Assembly (NCBI RefSeq): GCF_000411155.1
Contig: NZ_KE150266.1
Coordinates: 1,054,001-1,118,000, forward strand
Direction: 5' to 3'
Length of the DNA stretch: 64,000 nt
From: Gleimia europaea ACS-120-V-Col10b
GTDB taxonomy: Bacteria > Actinomycetota > Actinomycetes > Actinomycetales > Actinomycetaceae
The translations under genes and the position numbers were made by a program. Below the pieces are notes generated by a model. The model ran no database searches. It saw only the letters and a program-made list of their open reading frames with translations, and was not told the DNA's origin. Positions 8,203-16,702 of the stretch are shown one piece after another. Numbering within the stretch: the stretch's first letter is position 1; each line of letters begins with the position of its first letter.

Positions 8203-9484
8203 TAGGAACCTGCCTCACAGGTTTGCTTACTCGCGTATCAAACTGAGTTGATGCAGGCTGGCGCTCGCTAAGCGTTACAAGATCTAAGACCTCATTCGCA
8301 ATAAACGCCGTAGTTCCACGCGCAATCGAACGAGTAAAAAAGATACCCGCGTCAGCTAGCTGGGTTAACGCCTCCGAAGCATTCTGAACCGACAAGCCAT
8401 AAATCTGGCTTGCCGTCTTAACCGTCAAAACCGGAGTGCCCGCAAGCCGCCCCAAAATACGCGCCACGCCCGAATCTGAACGCAACGCGCGCGTGTAATT
8501 ATTAGCCGCTCGGAAAGCCTCGAGCTGCCCGCGCCACTGCTCAGCCAGTAGCAACAGCTGTGCCCGCAGATCCTCAGCCTGCGTCACAGCCTCGTCCACC
8601 GCCCTCGAAAATAGTTTTATCCACTCAGCGATCCGCCTAGCATTCTCGGGCGATTCAGGTGATCCTTCAAAACGAAGATCGTTCAAAGCGGCGACATACT
8701 GTTCTCGAAATGTTGCCAGCACGAGGCTAACTGGCAGCAGGCGACTTGAAGTGAGGCCGCGGCGAGTCAAAACCGTATGGATCAGAGCACGCCCGACACG
8801 CCCGTTGCCATCAACAAATGGGTGAATAGATTCAAACTGCGCATGAACGAGCGCGGCCTGCACAAGTGGACCGTGCGTCGCACCATTCAGATAGGACAAT
8901 AGGTCTTCCAATAAGTTGGGCACGAGGCCTGGCGCCGGCGGCACATATTCCGCGCCGATTGGAATTGGATGATAGTTCGACGTTCCCACCCAGTTTTGGA
9001 CCGTTCGGATCCCAACTGCCGGATGCTCAGCCCCCAGTAGCGCTCTTTGCAGCTGCTCTAAATCGGTGACAGTAACACTTTGCGATCGAGCAAGGCGATC
9101 CGATGCCTCTCGAACCACCGTCATGTTCCGGGCGACGAGCTTCGCCGCATCAGAGATTCCCCGAATGTCCTCTGCTTCACCGATCTCTGCCAAAGCGACC
9201 TGTTTCGCCGCAGGCGCGATTCCTTCGATTTGCGAGGATGCGATGGCTTCGGAACGCAACAAAAAACGGGACAAATCTTCAAGCTCCGTGATGCCATCTG
9301 CCTGCGCTAGGCCGAGGACGCGACGCTCAACAGCAGCGATCTCCTCGCTCAGCTGAGGACTGATCGAGACTTGAAGCGTTGTCAACCGATCAGGCAAGTA
9401 ATACCAGTACGATCCGCCGCGCCTATTAGATCGTCCAGGAAGGGTGGGGTCAGCTTCCCATTTAGCTTCAGTGAAGATACCCAT
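8186..9484 (-). CDS. Fic-domain AMP-transferase with C-terminal winged helix
   Basis: 432 residues using ATG at 9484, because AAAGGG sits five nt upstream; a GTG at 9490 is too close to that site. The Fic core motif HPFVDGNGRVGR lies near residue 215, with the catalytic His and the Asp/Arg that bind ATP phosphates all present. An upstream SSQIEG (~67) fits the (S/T)xxxE(G/N) inhibitory motif of class II Fic proteins, which places a Glu into the ATP site. Residues ~345-415 (VLTVKTASQIYGLSVQNASEALTQLADAGIF) read as a winged helix-turn-helix. The enzyme would AMPylate Ser/Thr/Tyr of a target, possibly itself. The DNA-binding tail and the operator-like repeats before its start suggest autoregulation. 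Target unknown. Confidence 0.9.
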   Translation of the reverse strand: MGIFTEAKWEADPTLPGRSNRRGGSYWYYLPDRLTTLQVSISPQLSEEIAAVERRVLGLAQADGITELEDLSRFLLRSEAIASSQIEGIAPAAKQVALAEIGEAEDIRGISDAAKLVARNMTVVREASDRLARSQSVTVTDLEQLQRALLGAEHPAVGIRTVQNWVGTSNYHPIPIGAEYVPPAPGLVPNLLEDLLSYLNGATHGPLVQAALVHAQFESIHPFVDGNGRVGRALIHTVLTRRGLTSSRLLPVSLVLATFREQYVAALNDLRFEGSPESPENARRIAEWIKLFSRAVDEAVTQAEDLRAQLLLLAEQWRGQLEAFRAANNYTRALRSDSGVARILGRLAGTPVLTVKTASQIYGLSVQNASEALTQLADAGIFFTRSIARGTTAFIANEVLDLVTLSERQPASTQFDTRVSKPVRQVPRFPRS

Positions 9485-9487
9485 GTT

Positions 9488-9626
9488 CACCCTTTCGGCT
9501 TATCCATTAACAGAGTTGCTAGGTTATCACCTTTAAGGCTTAAACATGAAGAGAAATCCCGGTTGCACATCTTTAACGATTAAACATGAACAGCGAATCC
9601 GCGTATTCACCTTTACGCACTAAAGA
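9488..9626 (-). promoter_or_regulatory. four iterated ~40-bp repeats before the Fic gene (candidate operator array)
   Basis: On the minus strand a unit resembling TTTAA-N3-TTAAAGGTG recurs with anchors (plus-strand CAC) at 9488, 9528, 9566 and 9608, spaced 40, 38 and 42 bp. The clearest copies are TTTAAGCCTTAAAGGTG and TTTAATCGTTAAAGATG. The last copy, ATAAGCCGAAAGGGTG, overlaps the Fic ribosome site. The near-helical spacing and palindromic core fit a binding array for a helix-turn-helix protein. Confidence 0.6.
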
Positions 9627-9709
9627 CACAACCAAATCCGGCTACCCGCCAAACCCGCACACGGCCAACTCCACACCAAGCCGCGGCCTCTAGCATAAAA
9701 GGAACCCGC

Positions 9710-10306
9710 CTACTCGCCCTGCTCTATCACCGGGAAGTAATCAATACTCACATAGACCCGTTCGGTGTTTTGCAGGGCCTCCTCACGCTCATCCGCATCG
9801 GCGAGACGCTTCTTATGCTCGTCATTTTGACTCATCGCACGCTCTAAAACACTACGCAACCCTGCAAAAAGCTCATTCTTCTGCTCTTCAGTTAGACGGA
9901 GTACATTCTGAAAACCAAAAACAACATCATCTCCGCCTGGAGCATTTGCCGCTGCTGCACGATAACGACTAACCACCGACGAGTTGCCAACCGAGTCATA
10001 AAGCTGCTCGATAACAGCGCCCAGATCCCGACCACCGGCTTCAGTGGAAGAATCAACTTTGATGCCTTCTCCTGCAACGCGATACCAAGTCTCACGCGCG
10101 TCACCACCCGGAGCATCAAACTTTTCAACAACTCCTGCTTTTGCCAGTTCGCGAACATGATAAGACACCGAGTTTGGCGCCTCTCCTAGCGCTTGCGCCA
10201 GATCACTGACGCGCGCGCCCTCATCATGAAATGCAAGCTGGTACAAAATATCCATTCGTTTTGAATTTGCCAGCGTTTTTAACAAAACTTCGCCGTTAGT
10301 CGCCAT
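9710..10306 (-). CDS. ArsR-family winged-helix transcriptional regulator
   Basis: 198 residues. The N-terminal ~90 residues form an ArsR-type winged helix: LLKTLANSKRMDILYQLAFHD, then VSDLAQALGEAPNSVSYHVRELAKAGVVEK with the recognition helix near SVSYHVREL. No metal-binding CxC pair is visible, so it probably senses an organic ligand or uses its ~100-residue C-terminal part. It is divergent from an MFS exporter with 71 bp between the starts, and that gap holds a perfect palindrome at 10327-10350. This is the standard layout of a local repressor controlling an efflux pump. TATTGT lies six nt before its ATG with no ribosome site, so a leaderless transcript is likely. Confidence 0.88.
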   Translation of the reverse strand: MATNGEVLLKTLANSKRMDILYQLAFHDEGARVSDLAQALGEAPNSVSYHVRELAKAGVVEKFDAPGGDARETWYRVAGEGIKVDSSTEAGGRDLGAVIEQLYDSVGNSSVVSRYRAAAANAPGGDDVVFGFQNVLRLTEEQKNELFAGLRSVLERAMSQNDEHKKRLADADEREEALQNTERVYVSIDYFPVIEQGE

Positions 10307-10326
10307 AAATAAACAATACAGAATAT

Positions 10327-10350
10327 TTTGCGCAAGTTCTCTTGCGCAAA
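10327..10350. promoter_or_regulatory. perfect palindrome, candidate operator of the ArsR/MFS pair
   Basis: Ten-bp arms TTTGCGCAAG and CTTGCGCAAA flank a TTCT spacer, perfectly symmetric. It lies 20 bp from the regulator start and 27 bp from the exporter start, within reach of both promoters. ArsR dimers usually bind such inverted repeats. Confidence 0.75.
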
Positions 10351-10377
10351 CTTATTTGCCGATCTATGGTTGTTGCC

Positions 10378-11697
10378 ATGAGCATCAACGAAGCAACCTA
10401 TACAAAAACAGCGAATACCACGGTAGCGAAACCTTTACACCGCAACGCGGACTACCTTAAATGGTTCGTTTCAGACGTCGCGGCAGACGCTGGGAATGCG
10501 ATAAGAGCTTTTGCTATGCCCCTTATCGGGCTTGCAATCACCGGATCGCTTAGCCTTGCCGGAGCTATAGGTGGCGTTTCAATGATCAGCTCCTTACTCA
10601 TGTACTTACCAGGAGGAGTAGTAGCCGACCGTGTTGATCGAAAGAAACTGCTTGTGGTTGGGCACGGGCTCGGCGTCTTCATTTGGGCAAGCGCCATAGT
10701 TGCCTACCTGACCGGCAACCTCAACACGGCCGCGTTGTTCATACTCGCAGCAGTATCCGGCCTGCGTAGCGGATTCTTTGGCGGAGTGTCGATTCCCGCG
10801 CTACGCCAACTCGTACCGGGCGAGCAACTACCTCGCGCCCTCGCCGCCAATCAAGCGCGCGATGGAGCCATCCAGATGGCCTCAGGCCCGGTGGGAGGAT
10901 TTCTCGTGGCCCTCTCGGTCTGGGCCCCATTCGTAGCACAAACCATCGGGCACGGCATTGCGTGGTTTTTCTCGCGCACTATCAAAGCCGATCTGAGGCC
11001 AGGCAGGGCACAAACCTCAAATACTCCGTCCTTATCAGAAGAAGACGTCGACGCAACCACCGAGGCACTTCGCGGGCGCGATCAGATTACGGGAGGCTTC
11101 AGATGGCTGAAATTCCACCCGACCATCACCACTTTGACCGTACTCGTTGCCATTACCGCAGCTGCACTCAACGGAACCATTCAAACGCTTATCTTGAGTC
11201 TTGCCGCAAGTGGGGCAAACGAGGCTCGAATTGGACTTGTATCCACAGCGATTGCTGTTGGAATGATCATCGGATCGCTTATAGCAGGGCGAATAACTAG
11301 CCGCGTACCCACGGGAAAACTAGCCATCGCCTCCCTAATTTTTGAGGGTGTGGCGCTCACTCCCCTGCTTGTGATCGACAGCTTCTACGTGGTTCTCATT
11401 TTTGTAGCGATCGCCGCGCTTAGTGTGCCCCTATTTAATTCCGCCGCATCGGGATGGTGCATTGCCCAAATCCCAGAAGATCAAATCGGCTCCATCGGGG
11501 CAGCAGCCGGCCTCATCAACGCCGGGCTTTTGCCTCTTGCGCCGATCATGGCTGGAGTCGGACTTGACGCATTCGGATACACCATCACATTGGCAGTGTT
11601 CATTGGCCTGAACTTGTTGGCCGGTTGCGCAACCGCGCTACTGCCCGAATTTCGTAGGGTTGGGATCCCCTCCGAGTGGGGGCTTACCGGGCGGTAA
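10378..11697 (+). CDS. MFS transporter (EntS/multidrug-efflux type)
   Basis: 439 residues with about 12 membrane helices. The start at 10378 (MSINEATYTK) is preferred over upstream TTG codons that would fall inside the palindrome. The MFS motif A appears as GGVVADRVDRKKLLVVG between helices 2 and 3 (~75-95). Other MFS-like parts are GARIGLVSTAIAVGMIIGSLIAG near residue 290 and a C-terminal helix pair. The layout resembles the DHA3 group (EntS, macrolide or multidrug exporters). The divergent ArsR gene is its likely repressor. Efflux of a drug, toxin or siderophore is inferred from class and context; no substrate signature can be read. Confidence 0.87.
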   Translation: MSINEATYTKTANTTVAKPLHRNADYLKWFVSDVAADAGNAIRAFAMPLIGLAITGSLSLAGAIGGVSMISSLLMYLPGGVVADRVDRKKLLVVGHGLGVFIWASAIVAYLTGNLNTAALFILAAVSGLRSGFFGGVSIPALRQLVPGEQLPRALAANQARDGAIQMASGPVGGFLVALSVWAPFVAQTIGHGIAWFFSRTIKADLRPGRAQTSNTPSLSEEDVDATTEALRGRDQITGGFRWLKFHPTITTLTVLVAITAAALNGTIQTLILSLAASGANEARIGLVSTAIAVGMIIGSLIAGRITSRVPTGKLAIASLIFEGVALTPLLVIDSFYVVLIFVAIAALSVPLFNSAASGWCIAQIPEDQIGSIGAAAGLINAGLLPLAPIMAGVGLDAFGYTITLAVFIGLNLLAGCATALLPEFRRVGIPSEWGLTGR

Positions 11698-11704
11698 CAC
11701 ATTG

Positions 11705-11741
11705 ATCTCGCGGCCCAGCGCGCTAGGCCGGGTCGCGAGAT
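11705..11741. terminator. inverted repeat between convergent MFS and arcA genes
   Basis: ATCTCGCGGCCC (11705-11716) pairs with GGGTCGCGAGAT (11730-11741) over 12 bp with one G-T pair. It lies just after the MFS stop and overlaps the arcA stop codon. No clear T-tract follows, so termination function is only probable. Confidence 0.45.
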
Positions 11742-12940
11742 ATTGGGCAAGACATGCAACGCGGGCCTCCTCGGCCACGGCCAAGCTCCCCACCAGGAAC
11801 CGTCAAAACCTCAACACCCTGCGCCGAGAGGAACTCGTTGGCAGCCTCGTTCCTGTCATACGCAAGCACCACTCCGGGGTGAACCGCCAGCAGGTTACAC
11901 GAATCATTCCACTGGCCCCGCTCTGCATTCGGCCCCGTCTCCGGCGTAGAAATAAACCGCAAATCCGGCTCGCCCAACGCCTTCGCAAACACGCCATGCA
12001 TATTCGCCGCATCCTCCACGCGCACATCCAAACCACCGCGCGCACCCCGGCGAATCACAACCGTATCCAACAGTCCCAAATGCTTATACACCATGAAAGT
12101 GTCCGGCAAAACCATCGTCATCACCGTATCCAAATGCATCTGAGCGCGCTCCTGCTGCATCATCACGCCCACAACCGTATGCACATCCGGATCCGCAAAC
12201 ACGGCCTGCGCCAACCCCTCCAACCCGGCCGGTGTTGTGCGCTGCGACAACCCCACAAGCAGAACGCCCCTGCCAGGCACCAACACGTCGCCGCCCTCTA
12301 CCGTGGCGTCACGAACACTCCACCGCGCCCAAAACTTGAAATTCTCGCCCACAAACCGCGGATTCCAGCCATACACCGCGTTGTAAATAATCGTTTCACG
12401 CCGGCGCGCCCTCATCTGCATCGCATTAACCGACACGCCGCCGTACATCCACATCGACGTATCGCGCGTGAAATACAAGTTCGGCAAACACGGGGCCACC
12501 AAATCATCACCTTGGAAACGGTGAAAATACGTTGATTCAACGTGGCCAAGCTCGGCTTCAAGCTCCCGCTTAGTCAGCCCATCTATCAGCAGATCCGCGA
12601 GGTCATCACTGCTCAACCCCGCCGCGTATTCACGCAACGCAATGGCCGCACTCACCCCGAAATAGTCATCCAAGAATGCCGCATCTACCACGTACTTTCT
12701 GGCCTCCTCATTACGCAACGCCTCTTTCAACAAGTCATTCAAATACAGGGTCTTCACACCCTGGCCAGCAAGCGTTTGCACAAACGCGTTGTGATCACGC
12801 CTCGCCTGCGACAACCACAACACGTCATCGAACAACAGTTGTTCAATATTCGAGGGCGTCAGCCGGTCCATCTCTTTACCCGGCCGGTACACGATCACCT
12901 CGCGCAGCTGCCCAACCTCAGAATAAACACCTAGCGACAT
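11723..12940 (-). CDS. arcA: arginine deiminase
   Basis: 405 residues, the usual length. ATG at 12940 has GAAGGAG at six-nt spacing. It hydrolyses L-arginine to citrulline and ammonia in the cytoplasm, the first step of the arginine deiminase pathway. Family motifs are present: GVYSEVGQLREVIVYRPGKE at the N-terminus, the substrate loop FTRDTSMWMYGG (~155-170), EGGDVLVPGRG about residue 215, HLDTVMTM about residue 270 and the C-terminal GGPRCMSCP with the nucleophilic Cys about residue 396. No arcB, arcC or arcD gene lies nearby, so ATP-yielding steps must be encoded elsewhere or citrulline has another fate. The gene is convergent with the MFS exporter. Confidence 0.96.
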   Translation of the reverse strand: MSLGVYSEVGQLREVIVYRPGKEMDRLTPSNIEQLLFDDVLWLSQARRDHNAFVQTLAGQGVKTLYLNDLLKEALRNEEARKYVVDAAFLDDYFGVSAAIALREYAAGLSSDDLADLLIDGLTKRELEAELGHVESTYFHRFQGDDLVAPCLPNLYFTRDTSMWMYGGVSVNAMQMRARRRETIIYNAVYGWNPRFVGENFKFWARWSVRDATVEGGDVLVPGRGVLLVGLSQRTTPAGLEGLAQAVFADPDVHTVVGVMMQQERAQMHLDTVMTMVLPDTFMVYKHLGLLDTVVIRRGARGGLDVRVEDAANMHGVFAKALGEPDLRFISTPETGPNAERGQWNDSCNLLAVHPGVVLAYDRNEAANEFLSAQGVEVLTVPGGELGRGRGGPRCMSCPISRDPA

Positions 12941-13049
12941 CACTAACTCCTTCGGCTTCCTCTATCTTTGCGCAAAAACCGCGCCCCCGCACCGCATGCA
13001 AACAAAAGAGGGGACCGGGCAGGCACCCGATCCCCTCAACAAGCGGAAG

Positions 13050-14195
13050 CTACTTAGACTTGGGCCCCAGTAGCATCGCCGCCCAACCCGAATACACGGA
13101 CTCGGCATCCGAAGGCTGGAACAAGCCCGCAACCACATCACGATAGAGGCGCGAAAGCTCCCTAGAATTGTAATAAGACGAACCACCACATGCGCGAACA
13201 GCCTGCTGCACCGAGAACAACGCGGCCTCAACCGCGCGATGCTTAACTGCCGAAAGCTGTGGCAACCACAAGAAGCCGCGATCCTCAAACGCCTCAAAAG
13301 CGTTAGAAATGTGCTCGATATGCGGGTGGATACCATCCATCTCCACTGCCGCCGTGGCGATAATGCGGCGAATATCCGGATCATCCGAATACGGCGCATC
13401 GTTCATAACCGAACGGCGCTTCTTCACCGTCTCTACCGCAACCTCAACCGCGCGATCGCCAATACCCGCGTAGGTTGCAGCCAGCAAGATCTCAAAGTTC
13501 GCGTAAATGCCGAGGAATACCGGGTCGAGCGACGGCCCCTCGTCAATGCGCGCAAGCACCGCGTCCTCATCCGCGTGAGCGCCCTCAAGCACCGTGGAGT
13601 TCGACTGCGTGGCCCGCATACCCATCGTGTCCCAGTCATCCAAAATCTGGAAGCCACCGCCCTCGCGCGACAACACTGCGAACACCGACTTTGGCACGTC
13701 CGCTGAAGCCGAATCGCGACCAAACGTCATGAGCTTCGTCCACGCCGGCGCCAGCGAAGTGAACACCTTCTTGCCATAGAACGAGTAGCCGCCCTTACCA
13801 TCGGGGCGCGCCTCCGTGAGCGAACCTAGTAGCACGCGGTCATTAGCCGGCTCGGAAATACCGAATCCGTACAGCTCGCCTGCGGCCGCACCGCGCAGAA
13901 TCTGCTCGCCCTTCATATTTCCGCGCGAAACCATGTGGCGTCCCAAGCCCACAATGATCTGGTGCATGTTGATGCCCAGCGCCGTGCCCGGAGCGGCCTT
14001 CGCTAGACGGGTCTGCTCCTTCGCAATTTCCGCGAGCGTGAGGCCGGCACCACCGTACTCTTTTGGCACGAATGCAGCGTAGTAGCCAGCCTCTTTCAAC
14101 TCTTTATAGTCTTCAAACGGAAACGCGTTCTCGCGATCGTAACGCTCTGCTCGCGAATGGATGCGTTCTAGCAAATCCTCATTGAGGAAACCCAA
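13050..14195 (-). CDS. acyl-CoA dehydrogenase-family flavoprotein
   Basis: 381 residues from TTG at 14195 with AAGGAG six nt upstream. The architecture is that of the acyl-CoA dehydrogenase fold: an N-terminal helical part (KEYGGAGLTLAEIAKEQTRLA, ~45-65), a central beta domain with GFGISEPANDRVLLGSLTEAR (~120) and TMGMRATQSNSTVLEGA (~195), and a C-terminal four-helix part with ACGGSSYYNSRELSRLYRD (~335). The catalytic Glu typical of medium-chain dehydrogenases is not at an obvious place, and the sequence is closest in feel to the DszC/SfnC-like flavin monooxygenase-dehydrogenase branch. It is a single gene with no beta-oxidation partners adjacent. The substrate is unknown and oxidation of a CoA ester is only one option. 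Confidence 0.8.
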   Translation of the reverse strand: MGFLNEDLLERIHSRAERYDRENAFPFEDYKELKEAGYYAAFVPKEYGGAGLTLAEIAKEQTRLAKAAPGTALGINMHQIIVGLGRHMVSRGNMKGEQILRGAAAGELYGFGISEPANDRVLLGSLTEARPDGKGGYSFYGKKVFTSLAPAWTKLMTFGRDSASADVPKSVFAVLSREGGGFQILDDWDTMGMRATQSNSTVLEGAHADEDAVLARIDEGPSLDPVFLGIYANFEILLAATYAGIGDRAVEVAVETVKKRRSVMNDAPYSDDPDIRRIIATAAVEMDGIHPHIEHISNAFEAFEDRGFLWLPQLSAVKHRAVEAALFSVQQAVRACGGSSYYNSRELSRLYRDVVAGLFQPSDAESVYSGWAAMLLGPKSK

Positions 14196-14335
14196 TTTGA
14201 ACTCCTTGCACTAGTTTGTTGGACGCGAATGCGCTCCCCTAAGATTTACACAGCCACCACGCGCTTCGCACTATTGGCGCGCCGCCTGGCCCAGGTTGGT
14301 GCACAATAACGCTCAAGTAGTCTAGAGTTAACAGG

Positions 14336-15034
14336 GTGAATCCCACCCCGCCACCGCCAGAAGAGCCGCGCCAAATCAGCCCTCGCCTGCAGTTTCGAGA
14401 GGCCCGTCAGCGGCGTCAAAATCTTGCGTTTTCCGTGATCGCCGCGATCATGGTCGCGCTTTCTCTACTGTCCATACTGGTGTTTACGGGCATTTTGCCC
14501 ACCCCGTTCTTTAACGACTTTTCGCAGGGTAAAGAAGAAGCAAGAGCCGGCGAGGTGCCGTGCTTCCCCGAAGGTTCCGAGCCTGCAAGCCTAGACGGCA
14601 TTCACGCTACCGTCCTCAACGCGACGGGCCGGCCCGGCCTGGCTAACTCGATTGCGGGAGCGTTAGAAGAACAGGGCGTGACGATCGACGCAACGGGCAA
14701 CTATGAAGGCCAGTTCTATGGGACCGTGAAGCTCACAGCCGGACGCTCCCAGGTGGTTGCTGCCTACACTCTGGCGCGCGCGTTCACCGATTCCACGGTT
14801 CGCTACGCACCGTCTGATCCAACAAGCGTCACCATTATTCTGGGCGAGCGCTTCACAGATTTACCCAGTAACGAGGATGTTGCGGCGTTGCTCTCCAACA
14901 CCGATCCGCTGAAACAGGCAGAAAACTGCAAGGCGATTCCCGCCGAGGACGGCACCGAGCAGCCCGGCGAAGAGGAAAGCTCGCCCGGTGAAACCGAAAC
15001 TGAGCCGGCCTCGCAAACCGAACAGAGCGAGTAG
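14336..15034 (+). CDS. LytR C-terminal domain membrane protein
   Basis: 232 residues from GTG at 14336. TAGAGT lies seven nt upstream without a separated ribosome site, so the mRNA may be leaderless. Residues 1-27 are cytoplasmic and Pro/Arg-rich, one membrane helix spans ~28-55, and the rest is outside. Residues ~85-175 form a LytR_C domain: GIHATVLNATGRPGLANSIAGAL near the start, an internal YEGQFYGTVKLTAGRSQ, and VTIILGERFTDL at the end. The tail is a Glu/Ser/Thr-rich linker. LytR_C domains occur in LCP enzymes that attach glycopolymers to peptidoglycan, but this protein has no LCP catalytic domain. A cell-wall accessory role is likely, the exact role unknown. Confidence 0.85.
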   Translation: MNPTPPPPEEPRQISPRLQFREARQRRQNLAFSVIAAIMVALSLLSILVFTGILPTPFFNDFSQGKEEARAGEVPCFPEGSEPASLDGIHATVLNATGRPGLANSIAGALEEQGVTIDATGNYEGQFYGTVKLTAGRSQVVAAYTLARAFTDSTVRYAPSDPTSVTIILGERFTDLPSNEDVAALLSNTDPLKQAENCKAIPAEDGTEQPGEEESSPGETETEPASQTEQSE

Positions 15035-15051
15035 CTGAAGAGTTTGCACAT

Positions 15052-15090
15052 AAGGTTAGCGGCCTCCCCCTATGGGAAGCCGCTAACCTT
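15052..15090. terminator. bidirectional terminator
   Basis: AAGGTTAGCGGC (15052-15063) pairs perfectly with GCCGCTAACCTT (15079-15090), followed by TTCTCG. It separates the convergent LytR_C and NCS2 permease genes. Confidence 0.8.
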
Positions 15091-15103
15091 TCTCGTCAGG
15101 CCG

Positions 15104-16489
15104 TTATTCTTGGCCCGCACCCTTATGGCGGGAGACGTAACCTTCCCACTCAAGATCAGTGCCAGCGGGAGCCGAGGCCGGCGTAGCCGCCTCTAGGTTT
15201 GTGCCGCGCACCTTCGAAATCCACCTCATCAAGTGGTAAACGCCAATCGCTGCCGCGGAACCGAGCGCAATACCGCCAAACTCCATGCCAGCCGGAACCC
15301 ACGTGAAGTTTGCAATCGCAATAATCATTGCCACTGCCGCCGTATTCAAGTTCACCGGATCAGCAAAATCAACCTGGTTTTGCACCCAAATACGCACACC
15401 CAACATACCGATCATGCCGTACAGCACCGTGGCCGCACCACCCAGCACACCGGCGGGGATCGTGGAAATAATCGCGCCAAACTTCGGAAGCAAAGACAGT
15501 GCCAACGCGAACAGTGCGGCAACCACGTAAGCGGCCGTCGAGTACACGCGGGTAGCGGCCATAACACCAATGTTCTCCGCGTAGGTAGTGGTACCCGAAC
15601 CGCCCCCAGCACCCGCTATCATCGTGGACAGGCCATCAGCAAACAGCGCGCGGCCCGTAATATCGTCAAGGTTTTGTCCCGTCATCGCGGCAACCGACTT
15701 CACGTGACCCACGTTCTCGGCAACCAACACAAACACCACCGGCACAAACAGGCCCAGCGTAGACCACGCAAACTGCGGAGAGTGGAACTGCGGCAAACCA
15801 AACCACGCGGCCTCGCCAATCGCGGAATAATCCACCTCGTTTTGAATCGCAGCGGCCGCGTAACCGATCAGTACACCCACCAGAATCGACAAGCGCCCAA
15901 TAATGCCCTTAAACAAAACCGTGGTCAGCAAGATCGCCACAATCGTGACCACCGACGTGACCGGCGCCTGCTGCACCCAGTTCCACGCAGCCGGAGCCAA
16001 GTTAAAACCAATCAGCGCAACAATCGTGCCCGTGACGATTGGCGGCATCACCACGTCAATCCAACGCGCACCCGCGAAGTGCACAATCACGCCCACCAAC
16101 GCCAGCGTTGCACCCGTTGCAATAATGCCACCTAAAGCAAAAGCCGGGCCCAAAGACTGGGACACGGCCACGATCGGAACGATCAGCGCAAACGAAGAAC
16201 CAAGATAAGACGGCAGGCGCCCGGCAGTAATCGCAAGGAAAAGGAGGGTGCCAATCGCCGTGAAGAACAACGTCGTGTTGGGCGGGAAACCCGTCAGTAG
16301 CGGCACCAGGAACGTTGCTCCAAACATCGCCACAACGTGCTGCGCGCCAATGCCGATAGTGCGAGGCCAAGTCAGACGCTCATACGGCATCACTACTTCA
16401 CCAGGAGAAATTGATTTGCCATCCCCGTGGAGGCGCCACGAAAAGAACTTTTGAAGCTGGGACCTGCGCCCCGAAGCTGATGTGCTCAT
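15104..16489 (-). CDS. NCS2-family uracil/xanthine permease
   Basis: 461 residues, the usual size, with about 14 membrane helices. Family landmarks are QHVVAMFGATFLVPLLTGFPPNTTLFFTAIGT near residue 50 (the conserved QH motif of helix 1), SSFALIVPI about residue 100, VFVLVAENVGHVKSVAAMTGQNL about residue 255 (the substrate-binding Glu in AENVG), GAGGGSGTTTYAENIGVMAATRVYS about residue 300 (second conserved block), and NLNTAAVAMI late. It is a proton- or Na+-coupled importer of a nucleobase; the AENVGH motif favours uracil. No pyrimidine genes adjoin it. It is probably transcribed alone, ending at the shared terminator. Confidence 0.92.
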   Translation of the reverse strand: MSTSASGRRSQLQKFFSWRLHGDGKSISPGEVVMPYERLTWPRTIGIGAQHVVAMFGATFLVPLLTGFPPNTTLFFTAIGTLLFLAITAGRLPSYLGSSFALIVPIVAVSQSLGPAFALGGIIATGATLALVGVIVHFAGARWIDVVMPPIVTGTIVALIGFNLAPAAWNWVQQAPVTSVVTIVAILLTTVLFKGIIGRLSILVGVLIGYAAAAIQNEVDYSAIGEAAWFGLPQFHSPQFAWSTLGLFVPVVFVLVAENVGHVKSVAAMTGQNLDDITGRALFADGLSTMIAGAGGGSGTTTYAENIGVMAATRVYSTAAYVVAALFALALSLLPKFGAIISTIPAGVLGGAATVLYGMIGMLGVRIWVQNQVDFADPVNLNTAAVAMIIAIANFTWVPAGMEFGGIALGSAAAIGVYHLMRWISKVRGTNLEAATPASAPAGTDLEWEGYVSRHKGAGQE

Positions 16490-16702
16490 GGAATTCCGAT
16501 CTGTGTTTTATCACCACGGCTAAACAAACGCTTAGCCCGACCGGAATTCCACGCTATCGCCCAGCTAAGAAACCACCAAACCCGTGTCCAACCCGTGGCC
16601 GCCCAGGGCGCGGGCGGGAGTCCTCGGAAATTAATGGACCCTCACTTAGCCGCGACATTTTGCGGTTTTGCGCGCCTACAATGGAAAATAGGGTGATCTG
16701 AA

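Noticed and set aside
8036..8251. Open forward frame starting inside the SRP RNA
   Set aside because: It begins in the SRP RNA stem and overlaps the Fic gene end; composition is not coding-like.
9488..9626. Fic upstream repeats as a CRISPR array
   Set aside because: Repeats are short, imperfect and palindromic, intervals are only ~40 bp and no cas genes exist; an operator array fits better.
11660..12535. Long forward frame opposite arcA
   Set aside because: Antisense to a fully conserved enzyme, with His/Arg/Gln-rich composition typical of shadows in high-GC DNA.
15233..16135. Long forward frame opposite the NCS2 permease
   Set aside because: Arg/Asn/His-rich antisense translation with no motif; the permease on the other strand is certain.
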